From: Clostridium saccharoperbutylacetonicum N1-4(HMT)
GTDB lineage: Bacteria; Bacillota; Clostridia; Clostridiales; Clostridiaceae
Assembly: GCF_000340885.1 (NCBI RefSeq)
Contig: NC_020291.1
Coordinates: 1,115,001 to 1,179,000 of the forward strand
Direction: 5' to 3'
Length of the DNA: 64,000 bases
The position numbers and the translations under genes were made by a program. Positions within the stretch are counted from its first letter, which is position 1. Every line of letters begins with the position of its first letter. Positions 15,106 to 24,646 of the stretch are shown one piece after another. The notes under the pieces were generated by a model that saw only the letters and a program-made list of their open reading frames with translations, was not told the origin of the DNA and searched no databases.

Positions 15106-16348
15106 AATGTCAAATGATCAAGAACAACAATATTTAAATTTATTAAATGAAGCCAAAGATCTTTTAAATAATAAAAAGGATTTAGAAGGATATAAGGCTA
15201 AAATGCAAGAAATCGAAAAATTTGAAAATGATACTGAAGAATTAAATAAAGCACAAGCTAATTTAAATGCTAGATTTAAAGATAGTGCAGTAGTAACAGA
15301 TATATCTAAATTATCAAATGATGTCAAAGCAGTAAAAGTAATAGATAGTATTAATAATTCAGAGGAAGAAACTGAAGAAGAAGCAAAAGAGCCTAAAGAA
15401 TATGTTAATGCCTGGGCAAAAAATATGCTTGGCCTAAAGATGAATAATTCAGAGAGTAATGCTTTTAAAATGATCAATGAAGCTTATGTTCATACTACAG
15501 GAAACACAGGCATTGTAATTCCTGAAACAGTAATGAGTGGTATTTGGAAAGAAGTTGGAGAACAATACCCATTATGGAATGATGTTTTTAAAACAACTAT
15601 AAAGGGCAAAGTTACTTTGCTAAAGTCTACAAATTCAAGTGATGCTAAGTGGTATGATGAAAGCACATCTACAGAAGATGGTAAAGAAGAATTTGGAGAA
15701 GCTAGCTTAGATGGCTGCGAATTATCAAGAGATATAACCGTTTCATGGAAGCTTAGAGAAATGGCTATAGAAGATTTTATTCCATTTATTCAATCTCAGT
15801 TAGTTGAAAAGATAGGAGCTGCATTAGGTTATGCCGTTTCACAAGGGAAAGGAAAGCCAGGTGAAAGTGATACTTTCAAGGCAGAACCAAAAGGAATAAT
15901 TCCTACATTAACAGGGGAAACCAAAACACCACAGGTTGTTAAATTTACAGATGCAGAGCCTTTAGAATATACTCATTTTACTAATGCAATGTCAAAGATA
16001 AAAGGTACTTATAAAAATAAAACATGTATATATGCAAATGGAACTACAATCTGGAATGAAATTGCTAATGTTAGAGATACCACTGGAAGACCTTATTTTG
16101 TAGCTAATCCAATAGAAGGTGGAGTTGGAACAATATTCGGAAAAGTTGTAAAAGAAGATGATGGTATACCAGATAATAATATATTACTTGGTGATGCCTG
16201 GAACGGATATCATGCAAACATTAATAAGCAAGTATCTCTTGATAGTGAAGATCACAAAAAGGAAAGAACAACAGATTATATTGCTTATGGGATAGTTGAT
16301 GGTGGAGTAAGAACTACGAAGGCATTTGCATTGATAATGAAAGGATAG
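15095..16348 (+). CDS. Major capsid protein, HK97 fold, with N-terminal scaffold domain
   Basis: 417 residues, ATG after GGAAGTGTTAATT and overlapping the protease gene by 11 bases. Residues 1-110 are a charged coiled coil (delta domain, scaffold) that the ClpP-like protease should remove. The rest is the HK97 fold: NTGIVIPETVMSGIWKEVG, TIKGKVTLLKSTN, GEASLDGCELSRDITVSWKL, and C-terminal YGIVDGGVRTTKAFALI. No separate scaffold gene is present. Confidence 0.92.
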   Translation: MKIRMSNDQEQQYLNLLNEAKDLLNNKKDLEGYKAKMQEIEKFENDTEELNKAQANLNARFKDSAVVTDISKLSNDVKAVKVIDSINNSEEETEEEAKEPKEYVNAWAKNMLGLKMNNSESNAFKMINEAYVHTTGNTGIVIPETVMSGIWKEVGEQYPLWNDVFKTTIKGKVTLLKSTNSSDAKWYDESTSTEDGKEEFGEASLDGCELSRDITVSWKLREMAIEDFIPFIQSQLVEKIGAALGYAVSQGKGKPGESDTFKAEPKGIIPTLTGETKTPQVVKFTDAEPLEYTHFTNAMSKIKGTYKNKTCIYANGTTIWNEIANVRDTTGRPYFVANPIEGGVGTIFGKVVKEDDGIPDNNILLGDAWNGYHANINKQVSLDSEDHKKERTTDYIAYGIVDGGVRTTKAFALIMKG

Positions 16349-16357
16349 GAATTTCCT

Positions 16358-16639
16358 ATGTTAGAAAAAATTAAACTAGCCTTAAGAATAGATGATGATA
16401 TTTTGGATGAAGAAATACAAGATTCTATTGATGCAGCTAAAGCAGATTTAAAACTTAGTGGAATATTAGAAAGTAAAATCGTTGAGACTGATCCATTGAT
16501 AATTAGAGCAATAAAAACATTTTGCAAAGTTGAATTTAGTACTGATGATAAAGAAGCTGAGAGGTATAGAAATTCTTATGAAATGCTTAAAGATCATTTA
16601 GCATTATCGATAGATTATACTGTGGAAGTGATAGCATGA
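16358..16639 (+). CDS. Head-tail connector protein (gp6-like)
   Basis: 93 residues; MLEKIKLALRIDDDILDEEI with a helical core (DSIDAAKADLKLSG, IIRAIKTFCKVEF) matches the phage DNA-packaging/connector family of HK97 gp6. It sits directly after the capsid gene, ten bases from its stop. It would form the adaptor ring below the portal. Confidence 0.82.
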   Translation: MLEKIKLALRIDDDILDEEIQDSIDAAKADLKLSGILESKIVETDPLIIRAIKTFCKVEFSTDDKEAERYRNSYEMLKDHLALSIDYTVEVIA

Positions 16640-16974
16640 GCATAGAAAGTTTAAATAAGAGAATAGAGATCCAAAAACGAAAATCTGAGCCAGTAAAAGT
16701 AAAGGGAGTTCCAACTTATGAATGGGGCTCTTTTTATAGTTGTTGGTGCAAAATTTTAGATTTAATAGGAACAGAAAAGTATGATGCATATAATTCAAAG
16801 TTAGAAAACACTATTAAGTTTAAATGCAGATTATGCTCAGAATTAAAAGATATTCAGTTCAATGAAAAAGAATACCAGATCATATGGAATAAGAAGGTAT
16901 TCAATATTATTTTTGTTGATACTTTAGGTGGTAGCAAGGATTGGATAATACTACAAGGAAAGTTTGTTAGCTAG
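16636..16974 (+). CDS. Head-tail adaptor / head closure protein
   Basis: 112 residues, start overlapping the previous stop by four bases. MSIESLNKRIEIQKRKSEPV, then YEWGSFYSCWCKI and FNIIFVDTLGGSKDWIIL, fit the SPP1 gp16-like head-closure family (typical start: LNKRIEIQ). It should seal the connector and dock the tail. Confidence 0.8.
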   Translation: MSIESLNKRIEIQKRKSEPVKVKGVPTYEWGSFYSCWCKILDLIGTEKYDAYNSKLENTIKFKCRLCSELKDIQFNEKEYQIIWNKKVFNIIFVDTLGGSKDWIILQGKFVS

Positions 16975-16985
16975 GGGAGGATTAA

Positions 16986-17336
16986 GTGGACATTATAGAA
17001 AAAATAGATATAGCCTTATCTAATGCTTTAGATCCTTTAAATATCAGAAGTTTTTATGGTTGGTATGATGAAGATATTAATGGAACTCATGTTACATTTA
17101 CTTTGATAAGTGATTTAGATGAAGATTATGCAGATGATGAAGCTGAAAGTACTACAACTCTTTTTCAAGTGGATATTTGGTCTAAAGAAAACATGGAAGA
17201 ATTGAAGAAAACTATAAAGTCAGCAATGAAAACTTTAGATAATTGTACTTATAATAGTGGAGCTGATCTATATGAAAATGATACAAAAATATATCATAAA
17301 GCGCTTAGATTTAATATTACTCAAGAGGTAACATAA
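16986..17336 (+). CDS. Tail completion / tail terminator protein (DUF3168-like position)
   Basis: 116 residues, GTG start after TAGGGGAGGATTAA. The segment TTLFQVDIWSKENMEELKKT is typical for small tail-completion proteins that cap the tail tube. Its neighbours are the head closure gene and the gp10-like gene, whose ATG overlaps its stop. Family assignment is from pattern and order; the sequence alone is not decisive. Confidence 0.65.
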   Translation: MDIIEKIDIALSNALDPLNIRSFYGWYDEDINGTHVTFTLISDLDEDYADDEAESTTTLFQVDIWSKENMEELKKTIKSAMKTLDNCTYNSGADLYENDTKIYHKALRFNITQEVT

Positions 17337-17719
17337 TGAATACAGAATTTGAGGTTGATGGATTAGATAGTATATTTAGAAAACTTCAAAATATGGGTAA
17401 GGAAGGAGCCATCATAGAGGATAAATCTTTAATGGAATCTGTACAACCTGTTTTAGAGGATCAAGAAAATACAACTATGTTTAAAGATAGAACTGGAAAT
17501 TTAAGAAGAAGTCTTAAAATATCTAAAGTTAAAAAAGTAAAAGGTACTAAAGTGGTTTGGATAGGGGATGTTGATAAAAAAGCAAATTATAGTTGGTATA
17601 TTGAATGGGGTGACTCAAAAAGAAAGCCAAGACCATTCATGAGACAGTCTTATGATAGAAATAAAAATCAAGTATATCAAAGATTAAAAGAGGCAATAGA
17701 AAATAATCTACAAAAATGA
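17336..17719 (+). CDS. HK97 gp10-like tail completion protein
   Basis: 127 residues. RTGNLRRSLKISKVKKVKGT and WYIEWGDSKRKPRPFMRQSY are the signature of the HK97 gp10 family (K/RTGxLRxSL and the WGTxxxxARPFMRPA-like end). It takes part in joining head and tail. Start overlaps the previous stop codon. Confidence 0.85.
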   Translation: MNTEFEVDGLDSIFRKLQNMGKEGAIIEDKSLMESVQPVLEDQENTTMFKDRTGNLRRSLKISKVKKVKGTKVVWIGDVDKKANYSWYIEWGDSKRKPRPFMRQSYDRNKNQVYQRLKEAIENNLQK

Positions 17720-17735
17720 TAGGAGAGTGATGCAA

Positions 17736-18314
17736 ATGTCAAGAACAATAGGTCTAAGAGACATTAGTTTTGCAGAGTTATTGACTGATAAAAGGGGTAA
17801 AGAAGCAACTTATGGGCCAGTTAAAAAATATGAACGATCTGTAAGTGCTAAACTTACACCAAAAACTAATTCAGACACATCTTACTCTGATGATGAAGTT
17901 GAAGATATTGTAACAACTTTTAGTCAGGTTGATGTTGAAATTGAGTTAAATCAACTATCCGTTGCAACTAGAGCATTTTTGCAAGGAAGCAAAGTTGTAA
18001 ATGGTGTATTAATTGAGAATAAAGATGATCAAGCTCCATATGTTTATATGGTCTTTAAATCTAAAAAAGCGAATGGAAAGTTTAGATATGTTTGCTTATA
18101 TAAAGGTAAATTTGAGCTTGTAGCTGATGAACATCAGACTCAAGAGGATAAGATTAAACAAAGTACAGCGAAATTAAAGGCTACTTTTGTTTGTAGAGAA
18201 TTTGATGGTAATTATAGATTAATAGCAGATTCAGATGATGATGGAGTTGTTGAAGCAGATTTAGAAAAATGGTTTACTACAGTGCCTCCGGTTCCTGTGG
18301 AAACAACATCTTAA
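17736..18314 (+). CDS. Major tail tube protein, phi13 family
   Basis: About 192 residues. In-frame GTG 17727 and ATG 17730 lie within or next to the AGGAGAG site, so ATG 17736 is used: MSRTIGLRDISFAELLTDKR. Segments TYGPVKKYERSVSAKLTPKT, DVEIELNQLSVATRAFLQG and LKATFVCREFDGNYRLIADS are those of phi13-type tail proteins of siphoviruses. Hexamers of it stack to make the tail tube around the tape measure. Confidence 0.85.
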   Translation: MSRTIGLRDISFAELLTDKRGKEATYGPVKKYERSVSAKLTPKTNSDTSYSDDEVEDIVTTFSQVDVEIELNQLSVATRAFLQGSKVVNGVLIENKDDQAPYVYMVFKSKKANGKFRYVCLYKGKFELVADEHQTQEDKIKQSTAKLKATFVCREFDGNYRLIADSDDDGVVEADLEKWFTTVPPVPVETTS

Positions 18315-18366
18315 TAAATGAGTAGGATTGTCCTACTCTTATTTTATTGAAAGAGGAGATTTTAAC

Positions 18367-18723
18367 ATGGTAAATAAAAAAGTAAAAGGAAAACAATTAA
18401 AAAATAAGAAAAATGATAATAAAGTAATTATAAAGGGTAGAGAATATGAGATAACTTTAAGCTTAGGTGTATTAGCAGAGTTAGAGGATATTTATGGGGA
18501 TGTAGATGCAGCAATGAAAGCTCTGCAATCTAAAAAGGTAAGGCCATATATTGATTTCATGTATGCAATAATGGTTTTAGAGGATGGAAATGAAAATTTA
18601 ACTCGAAGAGAAGTAGGCAGAATGCTAGATATGGATTTTATAAATGATCTTATTGGAAAAACTGAGGTCGCAATGAAAAATTCATTTGGAGAAGCAGATG
18701 AAAATGAAAATATGGGGGAATAG
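18367..18723 (+). CDS. Tail assembly chaperone G
   Basis: The frame opens at 18328, but AGAGGAGATTTTAAC precedes ATG 18367, giving MVNKKVKGKQLKNKK. About 118 residues with the usual chaperone core (YEITLSLGVLAELEDIYGDV, RPYIDFMYAIMVLEDGN). It binds the tape measure before tube assembly. It ends ENMGE at TAG 18721-18723, and a run of five G just before the stop allows a -1 shift into the next frame. Confidence 0.82.
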   Translation: MVNKKVKGKQLKNKKNDNKVIIKGREYEITLSLGVLAELEDIYGDVDAAMKALQSKKVRPYIDFMYAIMVLEDGNENLTRREVGRMLDMDFINDLIGKTEVAMKNSFGEADENENMGE

Positions 18724-18920
18724 AAAGTCAAGCTGATTCTGATAGTTGGGATTGGGCTTGGCTATTTTATTTAGGAACTGTGATTCTTAAAATGACAGAG
18801 GAACAATTTTGGAGATGCACACCTTTAAAACTCAATGAATTGTTTAGAATCCACAAAGAAATTGAAGGTGTAGAAAATTCAAAAGAAAGTAATGGTTATA
18901 TAGATGAAATATTATTTTAG
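18714..18920 (+). CDS. Tail assembly chaperone T extension, made by -1 frameshift (GT)
   Basis: From GGA at 18717 the -1 frame is open for 67 codons to TAG 18918-18920 (GIESQADSDSWDWAWLFYLG, later MTEEQFWRCTPLKLNELFRI). It has no start codon with a ribosome site of its own; MTEEQFW at 18791 is internal. The five G at 18714-18718 let tRNA-Gly on GGG slip back one base, fusing G to this tail. EQFWRCTP is a common motif of the T part. A G-GT frameshift is known in most lambda-like and many Gram-positive siphophages. Confidence 0.78.
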   Translation, partial: GGIESQADSDSWDWAWLFYLGTVILKMTEEQFWRCTPLKLNELFRIHKEIEGVENSKESNGYIDEILF

Positions 18921-18937
18921 TGGGAAGGAGGTAAAGT

Positions 18938-21900
18938 ATGGCTGATGATATTCAAGGAATGACCGTCAAAGTTGGAATAACGGATGACGTTTTTACCCAA
19001 GGAATAGGTAAAATTAATAAGGCAATGTCTTTGCTACAAAGTGAGTTTAAAGCAAGTGCTGAAGGATTAAAAGGCTTTGGAGATAGTTCTGAACAATTAA
19101 GTAATAAATCTGAATACCTAAATAAAGCTATTGAACTGCAGCAACAAAAAGTCAAAGCTCTTCAGGAAGCTTATTCTAAAAGTAAAGCTGAAACAGGAGA
19201 ATTTTCAAATTCAACAATGGCTGCTGGAACTAAAGTCAATAATGCTGTAGCTCAATTAGCAAAACTTCAAAATGAGCTTAAACAAGTTGAGGGAGAGTTA
19301 GAAAAGGGCGGTAAAAAAGTTGAAGAAGAAGGTAACGTTTGGGATAAATTTAGTAATAAATTAAAAGCTGCAACTGATGGCATGGGCGAATATATAAAGC
19401 GTGGAATAGGAATGGCCATTGGTGGAGACATATGGGATAAAGCTAAAGAAGGCTTTAGCAGTGTAATTGGCTTTGGTGGAGATGTACAGAAGGCATTAAA
19501 TGGAGTTACTGCAGCAACAGGCTTGACAGGTGAAGGCATAAGTAACATGAAGCAGATAATGACTGATATCTATAATGATAATTTTGGAGAAAATTTTAAT
19601 GACATAGCAGAATCAATAACTGCAGTCGGACAACAAACTGGTGCTACTGGTGAAGATTTAAAAAGTTTAACAGAAAAAGCATTGTTAATGCGTGATACAT
19701 TTGGTATGGAAGTAAATGAATCTATAAGAAGTGTAACAATACTAATGAAGCAGTTTGGAATTACTGGAGATGAAGCGTTTAATCTTATAGCACAAGGAAA
19801 GCAAAAAGGATTAGATTTCAGTGATGAAATGCTGGATTCAGTTAATGAATACAGTGTGCAATTCAAAAAGCTTGGATTAGATGCGCAAGATATGTTTAAT
19901 ATTTTTTCCAGTGGAGCAGAAAGCGGAAGTTTTAACTTAGATAAAGTTGGTGATTCAGTAAAGGAATTTTCTATAAGAGCAGTAGATGGGAGTAAAACAA
20001 CCCAAGATGGATTCACTCAACTTGGGTTTAATGCAGATGAATTAGCAGCTAAATTTGCTCAAGGCGGAGATGTTGCAAAAGATTCATTTAAACAAGTTGT
20101 AAGTGCACTTGCTAATATGGATGATCCATTAAAACAAAGCCAAGTAGGAATAGAACTTTTCGGAACTCAGTTTGAAGATTTGGGCATAAATGCTATTGCC
20201 AGTTTAGGAAATTTAAATGGTGGAATAAGTAAAACTAAGGATGTATTAACTTCAATGAATAATGTTAAGTATAATGACTTAGGAAGTGCATTTGAAGGAA
20301 TTAAGCGTAATATTCAAACAGCTCTGTTATTACCAATGTCTAACGAAGTGCTTCCTAGCTTAAGTAATTTTAGCAATTGGTTTACATCTAATTTACCAGC
20401 AATACAAGAAAAGTTTTCGGGAATAACACAAGTGTTAATGGATGTTGGAAATAAAATTGCAGAAGTGGTTAAACCAGTATTTGAAGGTTTGTTTAATTTC
20501 ATAAGTGAGCATGGAGATTCAACTACAAATATTATTTTAGGAATAGGAGCAGCGTTCTTAACTTTTAGTTCAATAGCTGGAATTATAAATGGAATTACTA
20601 ATGCTATGGAACTATGGAATAAAGCACTTGCTATTCAGGAAGGAATAAAAAAAGTAATTCAGGTAGTAAAGGAATGGGAAATAGTAACTAAATTGCAAAC
20701 AGCAGCGCAAGCAGCATTAAATATAATCATGGATGCAAATCCAATAAGCATAATAATTTTAGCCATAGCAGCGTTAGTTGCAGGAATAGTTCTTGCATAT
20801 AATAAATGCGAATGGTTTAGAAATGGAGTTAATGCTATAGGCGAGTGGCTGAAAACTTTTTTTACAGTTACATTGCCTAATGCTTTTAAGGTTGTAGTTA
20901 ATTTCTTTCAGAACAATTGGAAAGAAATATTGCTTTTTATAGTGAATCCTTTTGCTGGAGCATTTGCGTTGTTATATAAAAATAATGAAACCTTTAGACA
21001 AAAGGTTAATGAATTTATTACGGCGGTCAAAACAGCATTTACTAATGGGTGGAATGCAATAGTGAATTTCTTTACAACAACTATTCCAACTTGGATAAAT
21101 AATATAGTTCAATGGTTTACTGAACTACCTAATAAAATTGCATATGCACTAGGCTCTTTAGTTGGTTTATTAGCAACTTGGGGAGTATCAGTTTGGAATT
21201 ATTTCAGTACTAATGTGCCAATATGGATTAATAATGTTACAACCTTTTTCAGTCAATTACCAGGCAACATATGGAAATTTTTAACTGATATAGTAACGAA
21301 ATTAGGTCAATGGGGAATGAGTGTATTAACTTACATTACAACAAATGTACCTATATGGATTAATAATGTAGTTACTTTCTTTAGCCAGTTGCCAGGACAA
21401 ATTTGGACATGGCTTGTCAATGTAGTAACAAATTTAGGCACATGGGGAAGTAATGTGGTTAGTTGGATAAGTACGAATGTAAGTGCTTGGATAACAAGCA
21501 TAATAAGTTATTTTACTCAACTACCAGGGCAAATTTGGACATGGCTTGTTAATGTAGTTACAAATATTAAAACATGGGGAAGTAATATGCTCACAGAAGC
21601 TAAAATAGGTATGAGCACTGTATTTGATGGGATTATAAATACATTTACAAGCTTACCTGATAAAATGTTAGAGATAGGAAAAAATATTGTAACTGGAATA
21701 ACAAAAGGCATCAAAGACGAATGGGATAACCTTACTGGATGGATGGGAAGTTTATGTGATAGTTTTACAGCAGGCGTTAAGGCAAAATTTGACCAACATT
21801 CTCCGTCTAAAGTATTTGCGGAAATTGGAAAATTTAATGTACAAGGACTAGGAGTTGGATGGGAAAATGAAATGCCAAATTTAAATGCAAAAGTAAGCAA

Positions 21901-22147
21901 AACACTAGATAGTAATATAAAAATAGCTAATTTATCAAGTTTAGACGGTTTAAAGAATGTTAATAGTGCTTATTCTAATACAAATAATAGTGCAAGTACA
22001 ATTGATAAGATCTTAGATAAAATGGATTATTTAGCAGATAAAATAAGCAATATGGAAATAAGTATGGACAGTAATAAGGTTGGGAAAATAATTACGCCAG
22101 TTATTAGTAGTAATTTAGCATTAAATAATGGCAGAAAGGGGTGGTAA
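18938..22147 (+). CDS. Tail tape measure protein
   Basis: 1069 residues, ATG after GGGAAGGAGGTAAAGT. N-terminal coiled coils, then the conserved TMP core (VQKALNGVTAATGLTGEGIS, FGVEVNESIR-like region, LFGTQFEDLGINAI), hydrophobic stretches around residues 530-640 (GIINGIT, SIIILAIAALVAGIVLAY) and from about residue 700 three and a half 44-residue repeats beginning WG and containing NVPIWINNV and FSQLPGQIW. It ends with the DQHSPSKVFAEIGKF motif. Its length sets tail length. Confidence 0.93.
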   Translation: MADDIQGMTVKVGITDDVFTQGIGKINKAMSLLQSEFKASAEGLKGFGDSSEQLSNKSEYLNKAIELQQQKVKALQEAYSKSKAETGEFSNSTMAAGTKVNNAVAQLAKLQNELKQVEGELEKGGKKVEEEGNVWDKFSNKLKAATDGMGEYIKRGIGMAIGGDIWDKAKEGFSSVIGFGGDVQKALNGVTAATGLTGEGISNMKQIMTDIYNDNFGENFNDIAESITAVGQQTGATGEDLKSLTEKALLMRDTFGMEVNESIRSVTILMKQFGITGDEAFNLIAQGKQKGLDFSDEMLDSVNEYSVQFKKLGLDAQDMFNIFSSGAESGSFNLDKVGDSVKEFSIRAVDGSKTTQDGFTQLGFNADELAAKFAQGGDVAKDSFKQVVSALANMDDPLKQSQVGIELFGTQFEDLGINAIASLGNLNGGISKTKDVLTSMNNVKYNDLGSAFEGIKRNIQTALLLPMSNEVLPSLSNFSNWFTSNLPAIQEKFSGITQVLMDVGNKIAEVVKPVFEGLFNFISEHGDSTTNIILGIGAAFLTFSSIAGIINGITNAMELWNKALAIQEGIKKVIQVVKEWEIVTKLQTAAQAALNIIMDANPISIIILAIAALVAGIVLAYNKCEWFRNGVNAIGEWLKTFFTVTLPNAFKVVVNFFQNNWKEILLFIVNPFAGAFALLYKNNETFRQKVNEFITAVKTAFTNGWNAIVNFFTTTIPTWINNIVQWFTELPNKIAYALGSLVGLLATWGVSVWNYFSTNVPIWINNVTTFFSQLPGNIWKFLTDIVTKLGQWGMSVLTYITTNVPIWINNVVTFFSQLPGQIWTWLVNVVTNLGTWGSNVVSWISTNVSAWITSIISYFTQLPGQIWTWLVNVVTNIKTWGSNMLTEAKIGMSTVFDGIINTFTSLPDKMLEIGKNIVTGITKGIKDEWDNLTGWMGSLCDSFTAGVKAKFDQHSPSKVFAEIGKFNVQGLGVGWENEMPNLNAKVSKTLDSNIKIANLSSLDGLKNVNSAYSNTNNSASTIDKILDKMDYLADKISNMEISMDSNKVGKIITPVISSNLALNNGRKGW
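21181..21582 (+). repeat. 44-residue (132-base) tandem repeats in the tape measure gene
   Basis: Three full units starting WGVSVW, WGMSVL and WGSNVV, each 44 codons, share NVPIWINNV..FFSQLPGQIWTWLVNVVT; a partial one precedes them. At the DNA level CCAGGGCAAATTTGGACATG-like stretches recur. Repeats of this type spread along the rod of the tape measure and their number changes tail length. Confidence 0.75.
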
Positions 22148-22148
22148 A

Positions 22149-22850
22149 ATGTCTTATATAGAGTATAACAATTTAATTAGTGAGAATATAGAAGGTTTAA
22201 AAATAGAAAATATTCCTGCAGTTCCTGCAACAGCTATTATTTATGAAACGGTAGAAGTAGATGGTGGTGAAAATTTAACAAAAATAAAAGGTTTTTCAGA
22301 TATAGAAATAAGTTTTAATTTTGTATATAAAGCAAATGAAAATGAGTATTTCAGGAAAAAAGCCAGAATAGATAATTGGTTACTTAGTTCAACTTCAAAA
22401 TATTTATTTTATAGTATGGATAAATATAAAATATACAAGGTTAAGCAAGTAAAAATAAGTGAAACGAAAACTACTGTAAGAAGGGTAAGACGTTTTACGG
22501 CAACTTTTGTTTGCAATGGATTAAAGTACATGGAAAGTGGATTGAAGAGTCAAACTATAACGAGTGGAACAACACTAAATAATTTTGGTACTTATGAAGC
22601 TAAGCCATATTTAAAGATTTATGGAAATGGAAATATAACAATTAATATAAATGACTCAAGCTTTACTATTAAAAATGTAAGTGATTATGTGGTAGTAGAT
22701 AGTGAGATTATGGAATGTTACAAAGATAATATTAATTTTGGAAAGAATATGACTGGAGATTATCCAGTCTTTTCTATTGGGAAAAATAAAATAGGCTGGT
22801 CTGGATCTATAAAAAAAGTTGAGATAATTCCAAGGTGGAGGTGCTATTAA
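22149..22850 (+). CDS. Distal tail protein (Dit-like)
   Basis: About 233 residues. An in-frame ATG at 22128 lies inside the tape measure end; GAAAGGGGTGGTAAA precedes ATG 22149 (MSYIEYNNLISENIEGLKIE). The pattern EVDGGENLTKIKGFSDIEIS and RRVRRFTATFVCNGLKYM fits the SPP1 gp19.1/Dit family, which forms the hub joining the tube to the baseplate. Last codon overlaps the next ATG. Confidence 0.83.
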   Translation: MSYIEYNNLISENIEGLKIENIPAVPATAIIYETVEVDGGENLTKIKGFSDIEISFNFVYKANENEYFRKKARIDNWLLSSTSKYLFYSMDKYKIYKVKQVKISETKTTVRRVRRFTATFVCNGLKYMESGLKSQTITSGTTLNNFGTYEAKPYLKIYGNGNITININDSSFTIKNVSDYVVVDSEIMECYKDNINFGKNMTGDYPVFSIGKNKIGWSGSIKKVEIIPRWRCY

Positions 22851-24631
22851 TGGGGTATATTAGATTATTCAGACCAACCGAAACTGATTTTACACATAAC
22901 GAATGGATATTAAATGAAATTGTATCTAGTAAGACTAGAGAAGTTATAAATGATGATTATATAACTGAATTAGAATATCCATTAGAGGACACTAAAGGCA
23001 TTTCAAGCAATTTAGTTGTAGGTGGGATTATTTCAATTCCAACAATAGATATCAGACCAGATCAGCTTTTTAGAATAATAGATAAAGAAACTACCAGCAA
23101 TACAATAATAATTCAAATGCAGGCGAAACTATTAGCTGATTTAAAAGAAAATAGAGTAAGAGCAATGACTCTAACAGGTTTAACAAGAAAACAAGCTATA
23201 CAAAAAGTATTAAATGCAGCGTTGGAACCGCATTCATATGAAGTAGGGAATCTAGATAAGAATAGTAATGCAAATGTAATTGTTAATATAGAAGAGGGAA
23301 ACTTATTAAGTGCTCTCATAGGTGATGAGAATAGTATTTTATCTGAATATGGCGGTGAATTTATAGTAAATAACAATACCATAGATATTGTAGATTCCAG
23401 AGGTTCAGATAATGGAGTTGTAATTGGGCATGGTAAAAATTTATCGAGCATTAAGGAAAAGATAAATAATACAGATTTAGCAACTGTTTTAATACCAAGA
23501 TCAGGTGATTATAGGCTTCCTGAATATTGCATTGAAAGTGCTAATGTTAAAGCATATGAAAAGAGATATTTCAAAGAGGTAGAATTAAATTTAAATATTT
23601 GGGATGGTACAGATACTAAAAAAGATGATCAAATAACAATAAATCAAGCATATGACCTTATGAGAAATACTTGTAATAAGATGTTTACAATAGATAAGGT
23701 TGATCAAATGTCCTTTAATTATTCAATTGATTTTGTTCAATTAAGCAAAACAGAAGAATATAAAAATTATTCTATTCTTGAAAAAGTAATTTTAGGAGAT
23801 ATAGTGACAGTAAAACATAAGAAATTAAACTTAAATCTTCAAGGAAGAGTTAATGAAATAAATTATACAGTTGACAGTGAAGGGCAAACGACAATAGATA
23901 CTGTAGAGATAGGATTTAGCAGAAAAGATATAACAGATATTATTAAAGATACTGTTAAGCAAGTTAAATTTGTTAAGGATGAAATCTTGTTAAGTGTAAA
24001 TAACTCTGTGGATCATGTGACAGCAGAGTTTAAAATTGCTGATAATGCTGTAAAGCAAAGTGTAACTGATCTGGACAATAAAACAAGTTCAGCTTTGACA
24101 TTGCAATCAAATAAAATAAGTGCAGTTGTTGAGAGCAATGATGGGGGAATGACCTGGACGTTAAGCAAAAATGCTTTTGTTATTGCCTGCAAAGGCGCCA
24201 GTAATAGCAATGTAACTATAGATTCCACAGGCTTGATTGTTAATAATGGTAAGATGCAGGTGAAAAATAGTAGTAATAAGACTGTATTTTATGTAAATAC
24301 AAATGGTAAATGTAATGCAGTTGGAGGATTCTATGTGGATGATGGAAGTGGAGAGTGCTGCAGGATAACTATTGATGGATTAAAACTCACAAATTCAAAT
24401 GGTTATACAGGAACAATAAAAGCTCATCCAGATCATACAGCTCTATTAGTAAGTGATGATATGTATATAGGAAAAGATTTAAGAATAGATCAGGATTTAA
24501 CCGTGACTGGATATGTGGAAATAGGTAACTATGGTTATGTGGATAAAGATTTTACCGTTGGAGGAACTTTGTTCATTGGTAATAAAACCTTGCAAGAGAT
24601 AATAGATGCAAGAATAAGGGCGTTAAAATAA
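22850..24631 (+). CDS. Tail-associated protein Tal / prophage endopeptidase tail family
   Basis: About 593 residues, ATG 22850 after AAGGTGGAGGTGCTATT, overlapping the previous stop. Residues 1-370 match the conserved siphophage tail-tip fold (YIRLFRPTETDFTHNEWILN, VVGGIISIPTIDIRPDQLF, KYVTGR-free, SILEKVILGDIVTVKHKKL). The C-terminal part is a repetitive beta structure (VNNGKMQVKNSSNKTVFYVN, DLTVTGYVEIGNYGY) likely to form a trimeric spike. It plugs the tail tip; no catalytic motif is evident. Confidence 0.82.
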   Translation: MGYIRLFRPTETDFTHNEWILNEIVSSKTREVINDDYITELEYPLEDTKGISSNLVVGGIISIPTIDIRPDQLFRIIDKETTSNTIIIQMQAKLLADLKENRVRAMTLTGLTRKQAIQKVLNAALEPHSYEVGNLDKNSNANVIVNIEEGNLLSALIGDENSILSEYGGEFIVNNNTIDIVDSRGSDNGVVIGHGKNLSSIKEKINNTDLATVLIPRSGDYRLPEYCIESANVKAYEKRYFKEVELNLNIWDGTDTKKDDQITINQAYDLMRNTCNKMFTIDKVDQMSFNYSIDFVQLSKTEEYKNYSILEKVILGDIVTVKHKKLNLNLQGRVNEINYTVDSEGQTTIDTVEIGFSRKDITDIIKDTVKQVKFVKDEILLSVNNSVDHVTAEFKIADNAVKQSVTDLDNKTSSALTLQSNKISAVVESNDGGMTWTLSKNAFVIACKGASNSNVTIDSTGLIVNNGKMQVKNSSNKTVFYVNTNGKCNAVGGFYVDDGSGECCRITIDGLKLTNSNGYTGTIKAHPDHTALLVSDDMYIGKDLRIDQDLTVTGYVEIGNYGYVDKDFTVGGTLFIGNKTLQEIIDARIRALK

Positions 24632-24646
24632 GAAAGGAGTAATTGG

